64,000 nt of DNA from Ferrovum sp. (GTDB lineage Bacteria; Pseudomonadota; Gammaproteobacteria; Burkholderiales; Ferrovaceae): assembly GCA_019456405.1 (NCBI GenBank), contig WJXM01000021.1:1-64000 (forward strand), in the 5' to 3' direction. Made by a program: the position numbers and the translations under genes. Below are positions 17,885 to 26,736 of the stretch, in pieces (the stretch's first letter is position 1; each line of letters starts with the position of its first letter). The notes below the pieces were generated by a model that saw only the letters and a list, made by a program, of their open reading frames with translations, was not told the origin of the DNA and searched no databases.

Positions 17885-17892
17885 TATCAATC

Positions 17893-18858
17893 ATGCCCAT
17901 TCGTCACGCTACCCTGCACCAGTTCAAGATCTTCAACGCCGTGGCTCGACACATGAGTTTTGCCCGCGCTGCCGAGGAACTTCACCTGACGCCGCCAGCT
18001 CTGTCCATTCAGGTCAGGCAACTCGCCGAGGCCGTCGGTCAGCCTCTCTTCGATCAGATCGGCAAGAAGATTTATCTTACCCCGGCGGGGGCGGTTTTGA
18101 CAGTGGCCTGTCGAGATATACTCGACCGACTTGAGCACGTCACCCAGGAACTGGCTGCGCTTCAGGGAATAGAGAAGGGCAGTCTGAAGCTCGCTACGCT
18201 CGCCACTGCCAAATACTTCATTCCCCGCTTGTTGGGAGACTTCTGCGCGGAGCATCCCGGCATCGATGCCGCCCTGTTCGTTGGTAATCGGGAGGCTCTG
18301 CTGGAACGGCTCGCGCGCAATCAGGACGATCTCTACATCCTGGGCCAGCCACCAGCACACATGAACGTCGCCGCGGAACCTTTCGCGGATAATCCCCTGG
18401 TGATAGTGGCCCGACCGGACCATCCCCTGATATCGGAAGAGAAGGTCGCCCCATCGTGCCTGCAGGATATTCCATTCATCCTGCGCGAGCCGGGTTCGGG
18501 AACGCGCTTGGCCACTGAGGAGTTTTTCGGGCGGCATGGGATCGCCCTCAAGGCGCGCATGGAGTTTGGTAGCAACGAGGCCATCAAGCAGGTAGTGGCC
18601 AGCGGTTTGGGCATGGCCGTGCTGTCCGCCAGCACGATAAGCGCAGAACTCGTCAGCGGGGAACTGGCGGTACTCGACGTGCGCGGCTTTCCTCTGGAAC
18701 GAAAATGGTACGCGGTCTATCCTGCGGGAAAGCAACTTACCCTGACCACCAAGGCATTCATGGAATACTTGTTCTCTGCCGCGCACCAGTTCGATAGGCT
18801 CCCGTATGCCCTGGCGATCCCGGCTGGGCGCAAGGAGCGGAAGCCGATGTCCGGGTGA
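17893..18858 (+). CDS. LysR-family regulator, CbbR-like
   Basis: A 321-residue LysR-type regulator. The winged helix-turn-helix (residues 5-65) reads HQFKIFNAVARHMSFARAAE then ELHLTPPALSIQVRQLAE and DQIGKKIYLTPAG, which closely follows CbbR regulators of Calvin-cycle genes. The C-terminal periplasmic-binding-like domain begins near residue 92 at GSLKLATLATAKYFIPRLL. ATG 17893 is preferred over 17866 because it gives the family's N-terminus. The predicted operators overlap its own 5' region, and it lies convergent with ilvD, the last gene of the dab cluster. LysR regulators are regularly found beside DAB transporters and carboxysome genes, sensing metabolites such as 2-phosphoglycolate or RuBP; which effector applies here is unknown. 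Confidence 0.9.
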   Translation: MPIRHATLHQFKIFNAVARHMSFARAAEELHLTPPALSIQVRQLAEAVGQPLFDQIGKKIYLTPAGAVLTVACRDILDRLEHVTQELAALQGIEKGSLKLATLATAKYFIPRLLGDFCAEHPGIDAALFVGNREALLERLARNQDDLYILGQPPAHMNVAAEPFADNPLVIVARPDHPLISEEKVAPSCLQDIPFILREPGSGTRLATEEFFGRHGIALKARMEFGSNEAIKQVVASGLGMAVLSASTISAELVSGELAVLDVRGFPLERKWYAVYPAGKQLTLTTKAFMEYLFSAAHQFDRLPYALAIPAGRKERKPMSG

Positions 18859-18914
18859 GCGAGCTCATTATCCCTTGATTCACCCCGGAGGGGGGGCATC
18901 TCACCGAGTCAGGA

Positions 18915-20591
18915 TTAATCAGTCACAGCCCCTTTGCTTGCCGAGGATACCAGTTTGGCGTATTTCGCCAATACGCCACACGTGTAGCGGGGCGCAGGAG
19001 GTTGCCAAGCGGCACGGCGTCGCGCGATTTCTTCGTCAGGTAGATTGAGTTGGAGCAAGTTTCGTTCCGCATCAATGGTAACTGAGTCTCCCTCATTGAC
19101 CAGCGCAATCGTGCCGCCGATGAAGGCTTCCGGCGCGACATGCCCGACTACCATGCCGTAGGTGGCACCTGAAAACCGCCCATCGGTGATGAGGCCGACT
19201 GAATCCCCCAAGCCTTCGCCGACGAGGGTGGAGGTGGGCGAAAGCATTTCGCGCATGCCGGGCCCGCCCCTGGGGCCTTCGTAGCGGATGACCACGATAT
19301 CGCCGGGTTTGATTTTCTTCGTCAGGATCGCATCCATGCAAGACTCTTCGGACTCAAACACGCGCGCCGGGCCGGTGATTTTGACCAGTTTGAAGCCGCT
19401 GATTTTTGCCACCGCGCCTTCTGGCGCGAGGTTGCCCTTCAGGATTGTGAGGTGTCCTCGCGCATACATGGGATTATCCCACGAGCGGATCACATCCTGA
19501 TCCTCCCTGGGTTCCGCTGGCACGTCCTTCAATATTTCTGCTATGGTCTGGCCGGTAATGGTGAGTGCATCGCCGTGCAATACGCCGTGCGCAAGCAATA
19601 TCTTCATCACCTGTGGAATGCCGCCCGCCCGATGCAGATCGGTGGCGACATAACGCCCCGACGGTTTTATGTCGCACAGCACCGGTACGCGCATACGTAT
19701 GGTCTCGAAGTCATCGATCGTGAGAGTCACCTTCATGGCATGCGCGATGGCGAGCAGATGCAGCACCGCGTTGGTGGAACCGCCCACCGCCATGGCTACC
19801 GCAATGGCGTTTTCAAAGGCATGACGCGTCAATATCTGGCGCGGTAGGATTTGTTTTTTGATCGCATTCACCAAAACTTCCGCAGATTGCTCCGCACTCA
19901 CGGCCTTTTCTTCGTCCTCGTTCGCCATGGTAGAGGAGTACGGCAGACTCATGCCCATGGCCTCGAAGATGGAAGACATGGTGTTGGCGGTAAACATGCC
20001 ACCACAGGAACCCGCACCGGGACAGGCGCGCCGTTCGATTTCCAGCAACTCTTGTCCGTCAATTTTATGAGCGGTGTGCTGGCCGACTGCTTCGAAAGCG
20101 CTCACGATGGTGATATCGCGGCCTTTGTAATGGCCCGGCTTGATGGTGCCGCCGTAGACAAAGATCGCCGGGATGTTCAGGCGCGCAATGGCGATCATTG
20201 CCCCCGGCATGTTCTTGTCACAACCGCCGATGGCGAGCACGCCGTCCATGCTCTGGCCGTTGCATACCGTTTCAATGGAGTCGGCAATTACTTCGCGCGA
20301 TACCAGTGAATATTTCATTCCCTCGGTGCCCATCGAAATGCCATCGGAAATGGTGATGGTGCCGAAGGTCTGTGGCATTGCCCCCGCCGCTTTGAGAGCA
20401 ACTTCCGTGCGCAAAGCCAGCATTCCGATGCCGATATTGCACGGCGTGATGGTGCTGTGGGCGTTTGCCACACCGACGATGGGTTTGTCGAAATCCTGGT
20501 CTCCGAATCCCACCGCACGCAGCAGGGCGCGGTTGGGCGATCGCTGCACACCCTGGGTGACGGTCATGCTTCTGCGGTTGTCAGACATCAT
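18915..20591 (-). CDS. ilvD: dihydroxy-acid dehydratase
   Basis: A 558-residue Fe-S enzyme of the IlvD/Edd family that dehydrates 2,3-dihydroxy-isovalerate and its isoleucine-pathway analogue. Cluster and metal motifs are present: [10 protein letters not shown] near 55, [13 protein letters not shown] near 120 and [19 protein letters not shown] near 187. The C-terminal [18 protein letters not shown] is also typical. Start is ATG 20591 or the adjacent ATG 20588. It begins 51 bases after the last small gene of the dab cluster on the same strand, so it may be read from the dab promoter. That is an odd companion for a DIC pump and could be coincidental. Confidence 0.97.
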   Translation of the reverse strand: MMSDNRRSMTVTQGVQRSPNRALLRAVGFGDQDFDKPIVGVANAHSTITPCNIGIGMLALRTEVALKAAGAMPQTFGTITISDGISMGTEGMKYSLVSREVIADSIETVCNGQSMDGVLAIGGCDKNMPGAMIAIARLNIPAIFVYGGTIKPGHYKGRDITIVSAFEAVGQHTAHKIDGQELLEIERRACPGAGSCGGMFTANTMSSIFEAMGMSLPYSSTMANEDEEKAVSAEQSAEVLVNAIKKQILPRQILTRHAFENAIAVAMAVGGSTNAVLHLLAIAHAMKVTLTIDDFETIRMRVPVLCDIKPSGRYVATDLHRAGGIPQVMKILLAHGVLHGDALTITGQTIAEILKDVPAEPREDQDVIRSWDNPMYARGHLTILKGNLAPEGAVAKISGFKLVKITGPARVFESEESCMDAILTKKIKPGDIVVIRYEGPRGGPGMREMLSPTSTLVGEGLGDSVGLITDGRFSGATYGMVVGHVAPEAFIGGTIALVNEGDSVTIDAERNLLQLNLPDEEIARRRAAWQPPAPRYTCGVLAKYAKLVSSASKGAVTD

Positions 20592-20642
20592 TACTCTCCC
20601 AAGGGGATGTTGCGAGTGGAATTTTGCGGGCGAACGTTGCGT

Positions 20643-21218
20643 TCATTCATTCGTCCAGCCTCCAGGCAATCGTTCTTCGTTCTGCAAGGACAATCTGCCC
20701 GTGACCGGGTCGTAATAGATCGGTTGCGTGATCCGAAGCGGGTGACGGGTATCGAGTCGTTCGATCTCTGCGCGAACCTGTTTCTCTGGCGTGTCGTGGG
20801 TGAAGGCGGGTGAATAGCGGCAGACTCTCCTGGCATCTACCCGCGTAAGCGCGAACAGCGCATCAAACACCCTATCGTGGGACAACCTCATGTCAGTGTT
20901 TGCCCCTGGATGCACGTGCTCGATTGACGCAACTGCCCAGACCCCCCACAAAGAAAAACTTTCATGCACGGCCAGTACGATTGTCTCGTTGGTGGGTAAC
21001 CGCAATGTCATCTCCTGGGGAAGTTCGGTGACGGCATGTTCATCGATCCAGGCTCCCAGCAACTGTCCGTCGGCGAATGAGCCACTCTGGCGACTGCGGC
21101 AAAACGTGAGAAATTCTCCTACCTGTTGACAGGCGCAGGCGAGGTCATCCGTTGTGCGTACGAAAAGGAGCAGGCTCGTTGTTCGTCCATTCTGCGTTTC
21201 ATTGGCATTCATTCTCAT
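20643..21218 (-). CDS. unknown protein of the dab operon
   Basis: A 191-residue soluble protein with no family I recognise. Visible features are an N-terminal alpha/beta-looking start (TTSLLLFVRTTDDLACA), a WGVWAVASIEHVHPGA segment near the middle, and the C-terminal run PIYYDPVTGRLSLQNEERLP. There is no signal peptide or membrane helix. ATG 21218 has GTGAGG about 9 bases upstream and lies 11 bases after the stop of the preceding gene, so the two are probably co-translated. Its place behind dabB and dabA suggests an accessory role in inorganic-carbon uptake; no activity can be read from the sequence. The longer frame reaching 21356 would overlap the upstream gene and was not used. Confidence 0.65.
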   Translation of the reverse strand: MRMNANETQNGRTTSLLLFVRTTDDLACACQQVGEFLTFCRSRQSGSFADGQLLGAWIDEHAVTELPQEMTLRLPTNETIVLAVHESFSLWGVWAVASIEHVHPGANTDMRLSHDRVFDALFALTRVDARRVCRYSPAFTHDTPEKQVRAEIERLDTRHPLRITQPIYYDPVTGRLSLQNEERLPGGWTNE

Positions 21219-21229
21219 AGGCTTCAGCC

Positions 21230-22084
21230 TCACGGGTTGCAGAAGTCGCAGCAGCCCGCCTGAGCCACCTTCTCCGGGCGTTCCACACTCACCTGATGGC
21301 CGCATCTTACGCAACGGTGGATGTCTGTCCGGATTTCGCGGGTCGGAGCACCGCAATCCTCGCAGGGTAGCCCCGGGACGGACTCCATGATCTGGAAGCC
21401 AGGAGCGTCACAGGCGGGGCAGAGTGTGCAAAGTTTACGCACGAGGTCTTGAGCCGCTTGGCCGATCCTTTCCATGCGTGTGGGATTGGCATGGGCGCGC
21501 ACATCGGTTTCAATGAATACCCGTCCGTTGGTCGATTCTGCGAGCGCCCAGGTAAAGGCGGCCTCGAGTTCAGCCCAAGTGGCGATTCCCTTGCGGATGC
21601 GCGGGTCCTCCTCACCTTGCGGACGTACCACCAGATGATGCTCGGGGAATCCGGTCTGGTGGCCGAATCGCTCGGCTTCCTCCCATCTTGCGGTGAGCAG
21701 ATGAGAGAAACCGGTCGACCCCGAGGCCACACCGGTCACCTCGATGCCTAGTATGTCGTCGATCCAGACGATCATCTCCATGTTCCAGGAGAACATCCCG
21801 GCAAAGGGATCTGGCCCGAAACTGCCCTCGCTCGCCAGTCCCAGCGGCAGGCCGGAGAGTTCCATGCCGATGCGTGCTTTTTTGCGTGCTGCCTCCAGTT
21901 GGGTGCCGGGGCGCGGGATATCGCGGGTGAAGGTGCCCAGGGCATCCGTATCGAAGCCACTTACCCGCTCGATCCGGCAGCCCAGGGCGGTATCCAGCAC
22001 TGGCAAGATCACTCGCTCTTTGCCATGCTGGGTGAGCAAGGCCGCAGTCGCACCGCTGTAGATGGATTTTTTTCCTGGATTCAT
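21230..22084 (-). CDS. CxxC-rich protein behind dabA, resembling DUF6671
   Basis: A 284-residue soluble protein. The N-terminus, IYSGATAALLTQHGKERVI, is followed by a mixed alpha/beta core (ASEGSFGPDP near 83, ETDVRAHANPTRMERI near 205). The last 65 residues hold four Cys-x-x-Cys pairs (CPAC, CEDC, CVRC, CDFC), which could form two zinc ribbons. I place it near the DUF6671 family from memory of the N-terminal pattern; the name gives no function. ATG 22084 gives the family-like start and lies 37 bases after dabA. Position suggests an assembly, metal-delivery or regulatory partner of the DAB complex, whose DabA subunit is a zinc protein. This is inference. Confidence 0.68.
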   Translation of the reverse strand: MNPGKKSIYSGATAALLTQHGKERVILPVLDTALGCRIERVSGFDTDALGTFTRDIPRPGTQLEAARKKARIGMELSGLPLGLASEGSFGPDPFAGMFSWNMEMIVWIDDILGIEVTGVASGSTGFSHLLTARWEEAERFGHQTGFPEHHLVVRPQGEEDPRIRKGIATWAELEAAFTWALAESTNGRVFIETDVRAHANPTRMERIGQAAQDLVRKLCTLCPACDAPGFQIMESVPGLPCEDCGAPTREIRTDIHRCVRCGHQVSVERPEKVAQAGCCDFCNP

Positions 22085-22121
22085 GACCGTTGCATGCCTA
22101 CCGTGAGTGCGGCTCTGTCCC

Positions 22122-24713
22122 TCAGTGCTCGGACGACACTCGTTGCCATTTCCCGTCCGTATTGCGCTGGTGGATGCTTCCATGTTCGTCATCGATGTGA
22201 AAAAGAAACAGCCATCGATTCTCAACGAGTTCACGCACGAGTTCGTGTTTGGCGATGATTCGATCGATCTCCACCTTTGGGGCTTCGAGAAATACGTTCA
22301 ATCTCAAGGGCTCGTGCACCCACTGCTTGCCATCATGGAGCGACTGCAGTGGAAGGCCGACACGCAGGTCGCCCCCATTGCCCTCGAATACACCGATGGA
22401 TCCACCCACGACGTTGTGCAGTACTTTATTGCCGCTGCCGAATCTCTGGTTGTCGACAACGGACCCGTAGTACTGCATGTTGATCCAGTTGGCAACCACC
22501 ATCGGTGCGGTCATGATAAGTTCCAGAACACCAAAGCCTTCGTCCTTGCGCCATTCGTAGTCATGCAAAAATGCTCTTCCGGAAAGGTCGATGCCCGTGG
22601 TTCTGGAACGGGGTGCGGCAATGAACGCGGCATTGCCGGCCAGACCCCATTCTGGAAAAACCTGCGACCAGTCCCGGCTGCGTTCCTGAATCAGGGCATC
22701 GACAACATCCGGAGCCAAATTCGAGATTCCAAGCAAGTTGGACCGTTCCATGCGTGCCAGTTGTCCGGCTTGGGCGAGCCACTTGCGCAGTCGTTCCAGA
22801 TCCGGTGCGTGAGTCGCTGCCAATCCCTCGATATCGAACAAGGTGATTGCATCGAGTGTCGTGTCATGCAAGGCTGGCACAAACCGGGTATCTGCCGGAA
22901 TATGAATGCCCTTTTGTGCAAGTTCTGCACGCACTTTTGGGTCATTCATCAACGTGGCGATGACCCGGGCGCTGACTTCCCCGGTCTGGCCTGCGCAGGC
23001 CCCACAATCGAGTCCTGTGGCATGAGGATTGTTGACCGTACTGCTTCCATGTCCAATCAGCAAAATCAACCGTGCAAAATTGCTGGTCATCGACATGGCC
23101 TTCAAAATCATTTCTGCCGAGGCGCTGCGGTTTTCCATGGGAATGCCGACTGTCGGATTCTGGGTTGTTTTCTGTCGGGTTTGGGTTATTTCATGTCCAT
23201 GAGATACCTCCGCCAATGTCGGAGCAAGACGGTTCCGTAATTCTAGGGGAATTCCCTTGGTTTCCGGATGGGGTACGGTACGGCTCCATCCGAAACTGTC
23301 GCCAAGCAATTTTGGACCATAAAGCAGGCCAGCCGACTCTACGAATGAAAAACAGGAGGAGGGTGAACTTCTGAAGGCTTTCCAGGCATTGGCACCGTGC
23401 AGACGTCGATGGCGGCGGTTGATGGCCTTTTCCATTTCCTGGGCGCTGGCGCCGCGAACATGTTCGTGGACCCGGTAGCCGGGCGTCAGCAGCACAGGCA
23501 TGTGCGTCCGCGCATCAGATGCCCCCAAAGGGACATATTCCATGAAAGCGCCGAAAAACCCGGCAAAGCCCACGGTTTGCACGGTGGGTGCAACGGTTTC
23601 CAAAGCCCTGCGAAACACTTCCGACCGCACATCGATGCAGAACGCGGCCTGTACGGAGGGGCGGACTGGAGTGGACTTCGTTGCCGACTGCTGGGCAGGA
23701 TTGGACAGTTCCGCAATGATTTTCTTCTGGTAACCCAGTTCAAAGGCCGATTGCAGCACAAAGTCTATTTGTGTCTGTGCTTGCGTGCTGCGTGCCGGAG
23801 CTCGCACCGCATGTCTCCAGGCATCCCCTAGTTCTGGAGCCTGTCGCGCATTGAACAGGATCAGTTCCCAGGCAAGGCGGATGGCCAGCAGATCGACGAT
23901 GGAGTCCTCTTGTCCACCCACCAACTCCTGTTCCCAGCGGAGGTAACGTGTCCAGGCTGCCCAGCCGCCGATATTCAGTAAGGCGGCATGGAGATAATCA
24001 TCAACCTTATCGGCTGGGATGGAAAGTTTCTGCAGGGCCAGAGCAATCGTGTCCATCGGCAGTTTGGGCAACGTGGCGACTGCGCTCCTGATCCCACTCA
24101 GGCCCATCATCCCGGGGCTCCGATCGATTTCTGCAAATTGGCGCCATGCTTCGTAGAGAGGTTCCTTTCGCCAGGGCATCGGCCAGATGGCCTGGCCTCG
24201 ATCGAAATAAGCGGCAGCAAACTGGCTGATTCGTTCTGTGACAAACCCGGTCCACTGAGTACCGTCCAGGTCTTCAAGGACATTCGAGACCAATGCGATT
24301 TGGACTGTGGGGTGAGGGGAATCGTCGGCGATGAATCTTTCCAATGCGGCGCCATCGAGCGCGAGGCCATGTTGCCGCAGCGACTGTTCCAGGTCGGCGC
24401 GGGCAATGCGACCTGTCGAGATTTGTTCCCGATAGTAACGACGTGGCATGACCAGAGGAGAACCTGCCACTCTGGCAAGGGTTTCGCTGGCATGTTCGAA
24501 ATCCTGATGACGCAGGCCAAAATAGGGGTTGACCGCCACGAAGGCATTGAGTGGCCAGAGTGGCACGATCCGTTGGCATGCCGATTCCACCAGGGCCTTA
24601 AGTGAAGCAGAGTCATAAACAACACTGGCCCTGCTGGTTGCATCGATGTCACTCGCATCAATATTCGTGGTTCTGACAAATGCTGTCGAAGGGAGGGTTG
24701 TCGTGCGGTCCAT
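22122..24713 (-). CDS. dabA: DIC pump subunit DabA (DUF2309, carbonic-anhydrase-like)
   Basis: An 863-residue protein of the DUF2309/UPF0753 family. Known DabA zinc and catalytic residues in Halothiobacillus are C351, D353, H524 and C539. Here FCIDVRSE gives C359 and D361, and GHGSSTVNNPH with LDCGACAG gives H555 and C570; the His-Cys spacing of 15 is identical. DabA hydrates CO2 to bicarbonate one-way, driven through the membrane subunit DabB by a cation gradient, and so feeds the carboxysome. The gene begins 2 bases after the dabB stop, so the two are translationally linked. Length and active-site set are complete. Confidence 0.96.
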   Translation of the reverse strand: MDRTTTLPSTAFVRTTNIDASDIDATSRASVVYDSASLKALVESACQRIVPLWPLNAFVAVNPYFGLRHQDFEHASETLARVAGSPLVMPRRYYREQISTGRIARADLEQSLRQHGLALDGAALERFIADDSPHPTVQIALVSNVLEDLDGTQWTGFVTERISQFAAAYFDRGQAIWPMPWRKEPLYEAWRQFAEIDRSPGMMGLSGIRSAVATLPKLPMDTIALALQKLSIPADKVDDYLHAALLNIGGWAAWTRYLRWEQELVGGQEDSIVDLLAIRLAWELILFNARQAPELGDAWRHAVRAPARSTQAQTQIDFVLQSAFELGYQKKIIAELSNPAQQSATKSTPVRPSVQAAFCIDVRSEVFRRALETVAPTVQTVGFAGFFGAFMEYVPLGASDARTHMPVLLTPGYRVHEHVRGASAQEMEKAINRRHRRLHGANAWKAFRSSPSSCFSFVESAGLLYGPKLLGDSFGWSRTVPHPETKGIPLELRNRLAPTLAEVSHGHEITQTRQKTTQNPTVGIPMENRSASAEMILKAMSMTSNFARLILLIGHGSSTVNNPHATGLDCGACAGQTGEVSARVIATLMNDPKVRAELAQKGIHIPADTRFVPALHDTTLDAITLFDIEGLAATHAPDLERLRKWLAQAGQLARMERSNLLGISNLAPDVVDALIQERSRDWSQVFPEWGLAGNAAFIAAPRSRTTGIDLSGRAFLHDYEWRKDEGFGVLELIMTAPMVVANWINMQYYGSVVDNQRFGSGNKVLHNVVGGSIGVFEGNGGDLRVGLPLQSLHDGKQWVHEPLRLNVFLEAPKVEIDRIIAKHELVRELVENRWLFLFHIDDEHGSIHQRNTDGKWQRVSSEH

Positions 24714-24715
24714 GA

Positions 24716-26371
24716 TCAGACTCCTTTTGGTTGGTCATATGGAGCGGTTTGCATTGGCCAGAATCGTTGCAACAGCCGAGAGAACGGGATGTCGACATAC
24801 AACCCGTTATAAAGATGCACATAGGCCCTGCGTGCGATCGGGTATTGGACTAGGTTGGGCAGGTTCTGCTGAATCAGGAGGATGGCAAAAAAAGTCAGCA
24901 TCACCAGTCCGATGAGGGTAAATTGAGCGGGACCATTGACCATCCGTTCTGCCGGGAGGCTCGTCGTCAGCATGAAATGAAATACGGCATGCAGGCTGAA
25001 ATAAGCGGTACAGACCAGAGCGCTGAGGCCAATTGCACGTACGACGAACGCGGCGCCCATGCCTGCCTTGAAAGACTGGAGCAAGAGTTGGGTCATTGCC
25101 ACGGCAACGATGGTGCCTAAAGCAAGGAGTGCGGGTTGACTTTCCAGAGTGACGCCAAAGGCAGCACCGATACCGATCGTCATCAGGCCCGCGAAGGCGA
25201 GCACAATGAGCCACTGCCAGAATGCGGGGGTGGATTGGGCGGGACGCACGGCCGGCGCGCGGAAGATATCCACGACGCTACCCGAGGACAAAAAGGCATG
25301 CGCCTTGTACAAGGAGTGCGTCACCAGATGCAGCATCGCCAGGCTGTACAACCCAAAGCCGCATTCCAGCAGCATGAAGCCCATCTGGGCAGTGGTCGTC
25401 CAGGCCAGGAACACCTTGATGCTGGTTTGGGTCAGCATGATCAACCCGGCGGCAGCGATCGTAATGAGTCCGATGATGGCCAAGGCGTCGGAGGCTGCGA
25501 TGGACTGGGACATGATCGGGCTCATGCGAATGATCAGGAAAGCGCCTCCATTGACAATGCCCGCATGCAACAGGGCCGACACTGGGGTGGGGGCTTCCAT
25601 CACCTGAATCAACCAGCCTTGCAGGGGAAATTGGGCGGTTTTGAGTGCTGCGGCCAGTACGATAAGTCCACTGGCCCATTGGAGTTCGACCGGAAGCGGA
25701 CCAGTCATTGTTGCCATGGTATGAAAAACCGTCACAAACTCCATGGTGTGCAGGGTGGAACCGATGAGCAATACGGCGACCAGCAGGCTAACCTCGCCAA
25801 TCCGGCTGACAATGATTTTTTTACGCGCCGCGAGTACGGCGCCCACCCGCTCTGGATAGAACATCAGGAGGTGATGCAAACAAAGGCTGGTGGTCATCCA
25901 CACCAGCACGAACATCAGCATGTTGCCGGAAACGATCAACGTCAGGATGGAGGCGAGCGTGAGATTGAGCCAGGTATAAAACCGTCCTTGACGTTTTTCT
26001 CCCTGGAGATAGTTGCGCGCATAACGGGAGACCACGAATCCGACGAAAGAAACCAGGGAGAGCATCACCACCGTGACCACGTTGATATAGAGGCTCAAGG
26101 CCAACGCACCCATGTCTCCGGGCAATGCAACGGAGAACGGAGTTACTGTCAGAGGTTTTCCGCCGAGCGCGTACAGCAGGGCGGCAAGGGCTGCGCAGAC
26201 AAAGGACAATGCTGCGGCGCCATTACTCAGCCGTGCCATCGGCGGGGTATGTTCGTCAGACAGAACGCTCCCGAAAAGCCCCATCATCCAAAGTAGCAAT
26301 GGCACCGCAGAGATGAGCGCAAGGATGATGAAATTCAGGTCTGATAGCATGACAATCTCCGTAGATAACAT
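24716..26371 (-). CDS. dabB: DIC pump membrane subunit DabB (proton-conducting antiporter family)
   Basis: A 551-residue integral membrane protein related to NuoL/MrpA (Proton_antipo_M), with about 13-15 hydrophobic helices. Typical pieces are VWMTTSLCLHHLLMFYPER near 150, and KTAQFPLQGWLIQVMEAPTP followed by VSALLHAGIVNGGAFLI in the middle, carrying the conserved Lys and His of the channel. It couples a cation gradient to DabA. ATG 26371 is chosen because GAGAGGATCT precedes it and this site plus the ATG is conserved in the leader copy at 8192-8225; ATG 26350, with GGAG upstream, is an alternative. It is the first gene of the cluster under the predicted LysR-dependent promoter. Confidence 0.94.
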   Translation of the reverse strand: MLSTEIVMLSDLNFIILALISAVPLLLWMMGLFGSVLSDEHTPPMARLSNGAAALSFVCAALAALLYALGGKPLTVTPFSVALPGDMGALALSLYINVVTVVMLSLVSFVGFVVSRYARNYLQGEKRQGRFYTWLNLTLASILTLIVSGNMLMFVLVWMTTSLCLHHLLMFYPERVGAVLAARKKIIVSRIGEVSLLVAVLLIGSTLHTMEFVTVFHTMATMTGPLPVELQWASGLIVLAAALKTAQFPLQGWLIQVMEAPTPVSALLHAGIVNGGAFLIIRMSPIMSQSIAASDALAIIGLITIAAAGLIMLTQTSIKVFLAWTTTAQMGFMLLECGFGLYSLAMLHLVTHSLYKAHAFLSSGSVVDIFRAPAVRPAQSTPAFWQWLIVLAFAGLMTIGIGAAFGVTLESQPALLALGTIVAVAMTQLLLQSFKAGMGAAFVVRAIGLSALVCTAYFSLHAVFHFMLTTSLPAERMVNGPAQFTLIGLVMLTFFAILLIQQNLPNLVQYPIARRAYVHLYNGLYVDIPFSRLLQRFWPMQTAPYDQPKGV

Positions 26372-26496
26372 GGTTGAGATCCTCTCAATTGGGTTCGTCG
26401 ACGTGCACAAGGAGCGATGTCTGAATTGCATTATGGCGAAACCATACAATTAACAAAAGTTAAATGTATTTATTGTGATCATTTATAATAATTTAA
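26369..26496 (-). repeat. duplicated promoter-leader, copy 2 (dabB)
   Basis: This segment on the minus strand aligns without gaps over 128 bases with 8098-8225. Identity is highest in the last 34 bases before and including the dabB ATG (one difference) and in the two operator boxes, and lower in the stretch between -10 and the leader. It is the likely parent copy, since dabB is the gene expected to carry such a leader. Confidence 0.85.
26430..26496 (-). promoter_or_regulatory. predicted LysR-dependent promoter module of the dab operon
   Basis: On the minus strand, box 1 TTAAATTATTATAA is at 26496-26483 and box 2 TTAACTTTTGTTAA at 26463-26450, a near-perfect TTAAC/GTTAA inverted repeat preceded by ATAAATACAT. 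CATAAT at 26435-26430 is the presumed -10 element. Spacings (33 bp between box starts, 14 bp from box 2 to -10) equal those of the other two modules. The predicted -35 lies inside box 2. Confidence 0.7.
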
Positions 26497-26602
26497 TCTA
26501 GAGTGGTCTCGCGCCATGTTTGACACCTTGCTTGGATCGTGTCAAAACGACGTGCTTGGGATTCAGGCGGTACTGGAGTAAAACTGGGCGGGGCTAGGCA
26601 AA

Positions 26603-26633
26603 CTGCCGGGAATCCGTGCTGAAAAACCGGCAG
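26603..26633. terminator. CTGCCGG/CCGGCAG inverted repeat downstream of yicC
   Basis: A perfect 7-bp inverted repeat with a 17-base loop, in the 365-bp region between yicC and dabB. On the minus strand it follows the yicC stop by about 100 bases; there is no proper T tract, so the terminator call is weak. The remaining bases 26497-26736 show no supported gene; a GGTGG-TTAC-CCACC stem is present near 26659-26672. Confidence 0.3.
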
Positions 26634-26736
26634 ATCGGAGTTGAAAGGGGGTGCGTTCGGGTGGTTACCCACCTTGATGCGTTTGCCCATGCGGGTTTCG
26701 GGGGTGTTTTGGGATGGCGTTGGTGGCTGTGAAACG

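Noticed and set aside
17866..17892. Upstream start for the LysR gene adding MCYFGLISI
   Set aside because: These residues are not part of the LysR fold, and this start would lie inside the AT-rich operator region.
25136..26296. A 386-residue plus-strand frame opposite dabB
   Set aside because: Gly/Gln/His-rich antisense of a hydrophobic gene; this composition is the expected mirror of membrane-helix codons.
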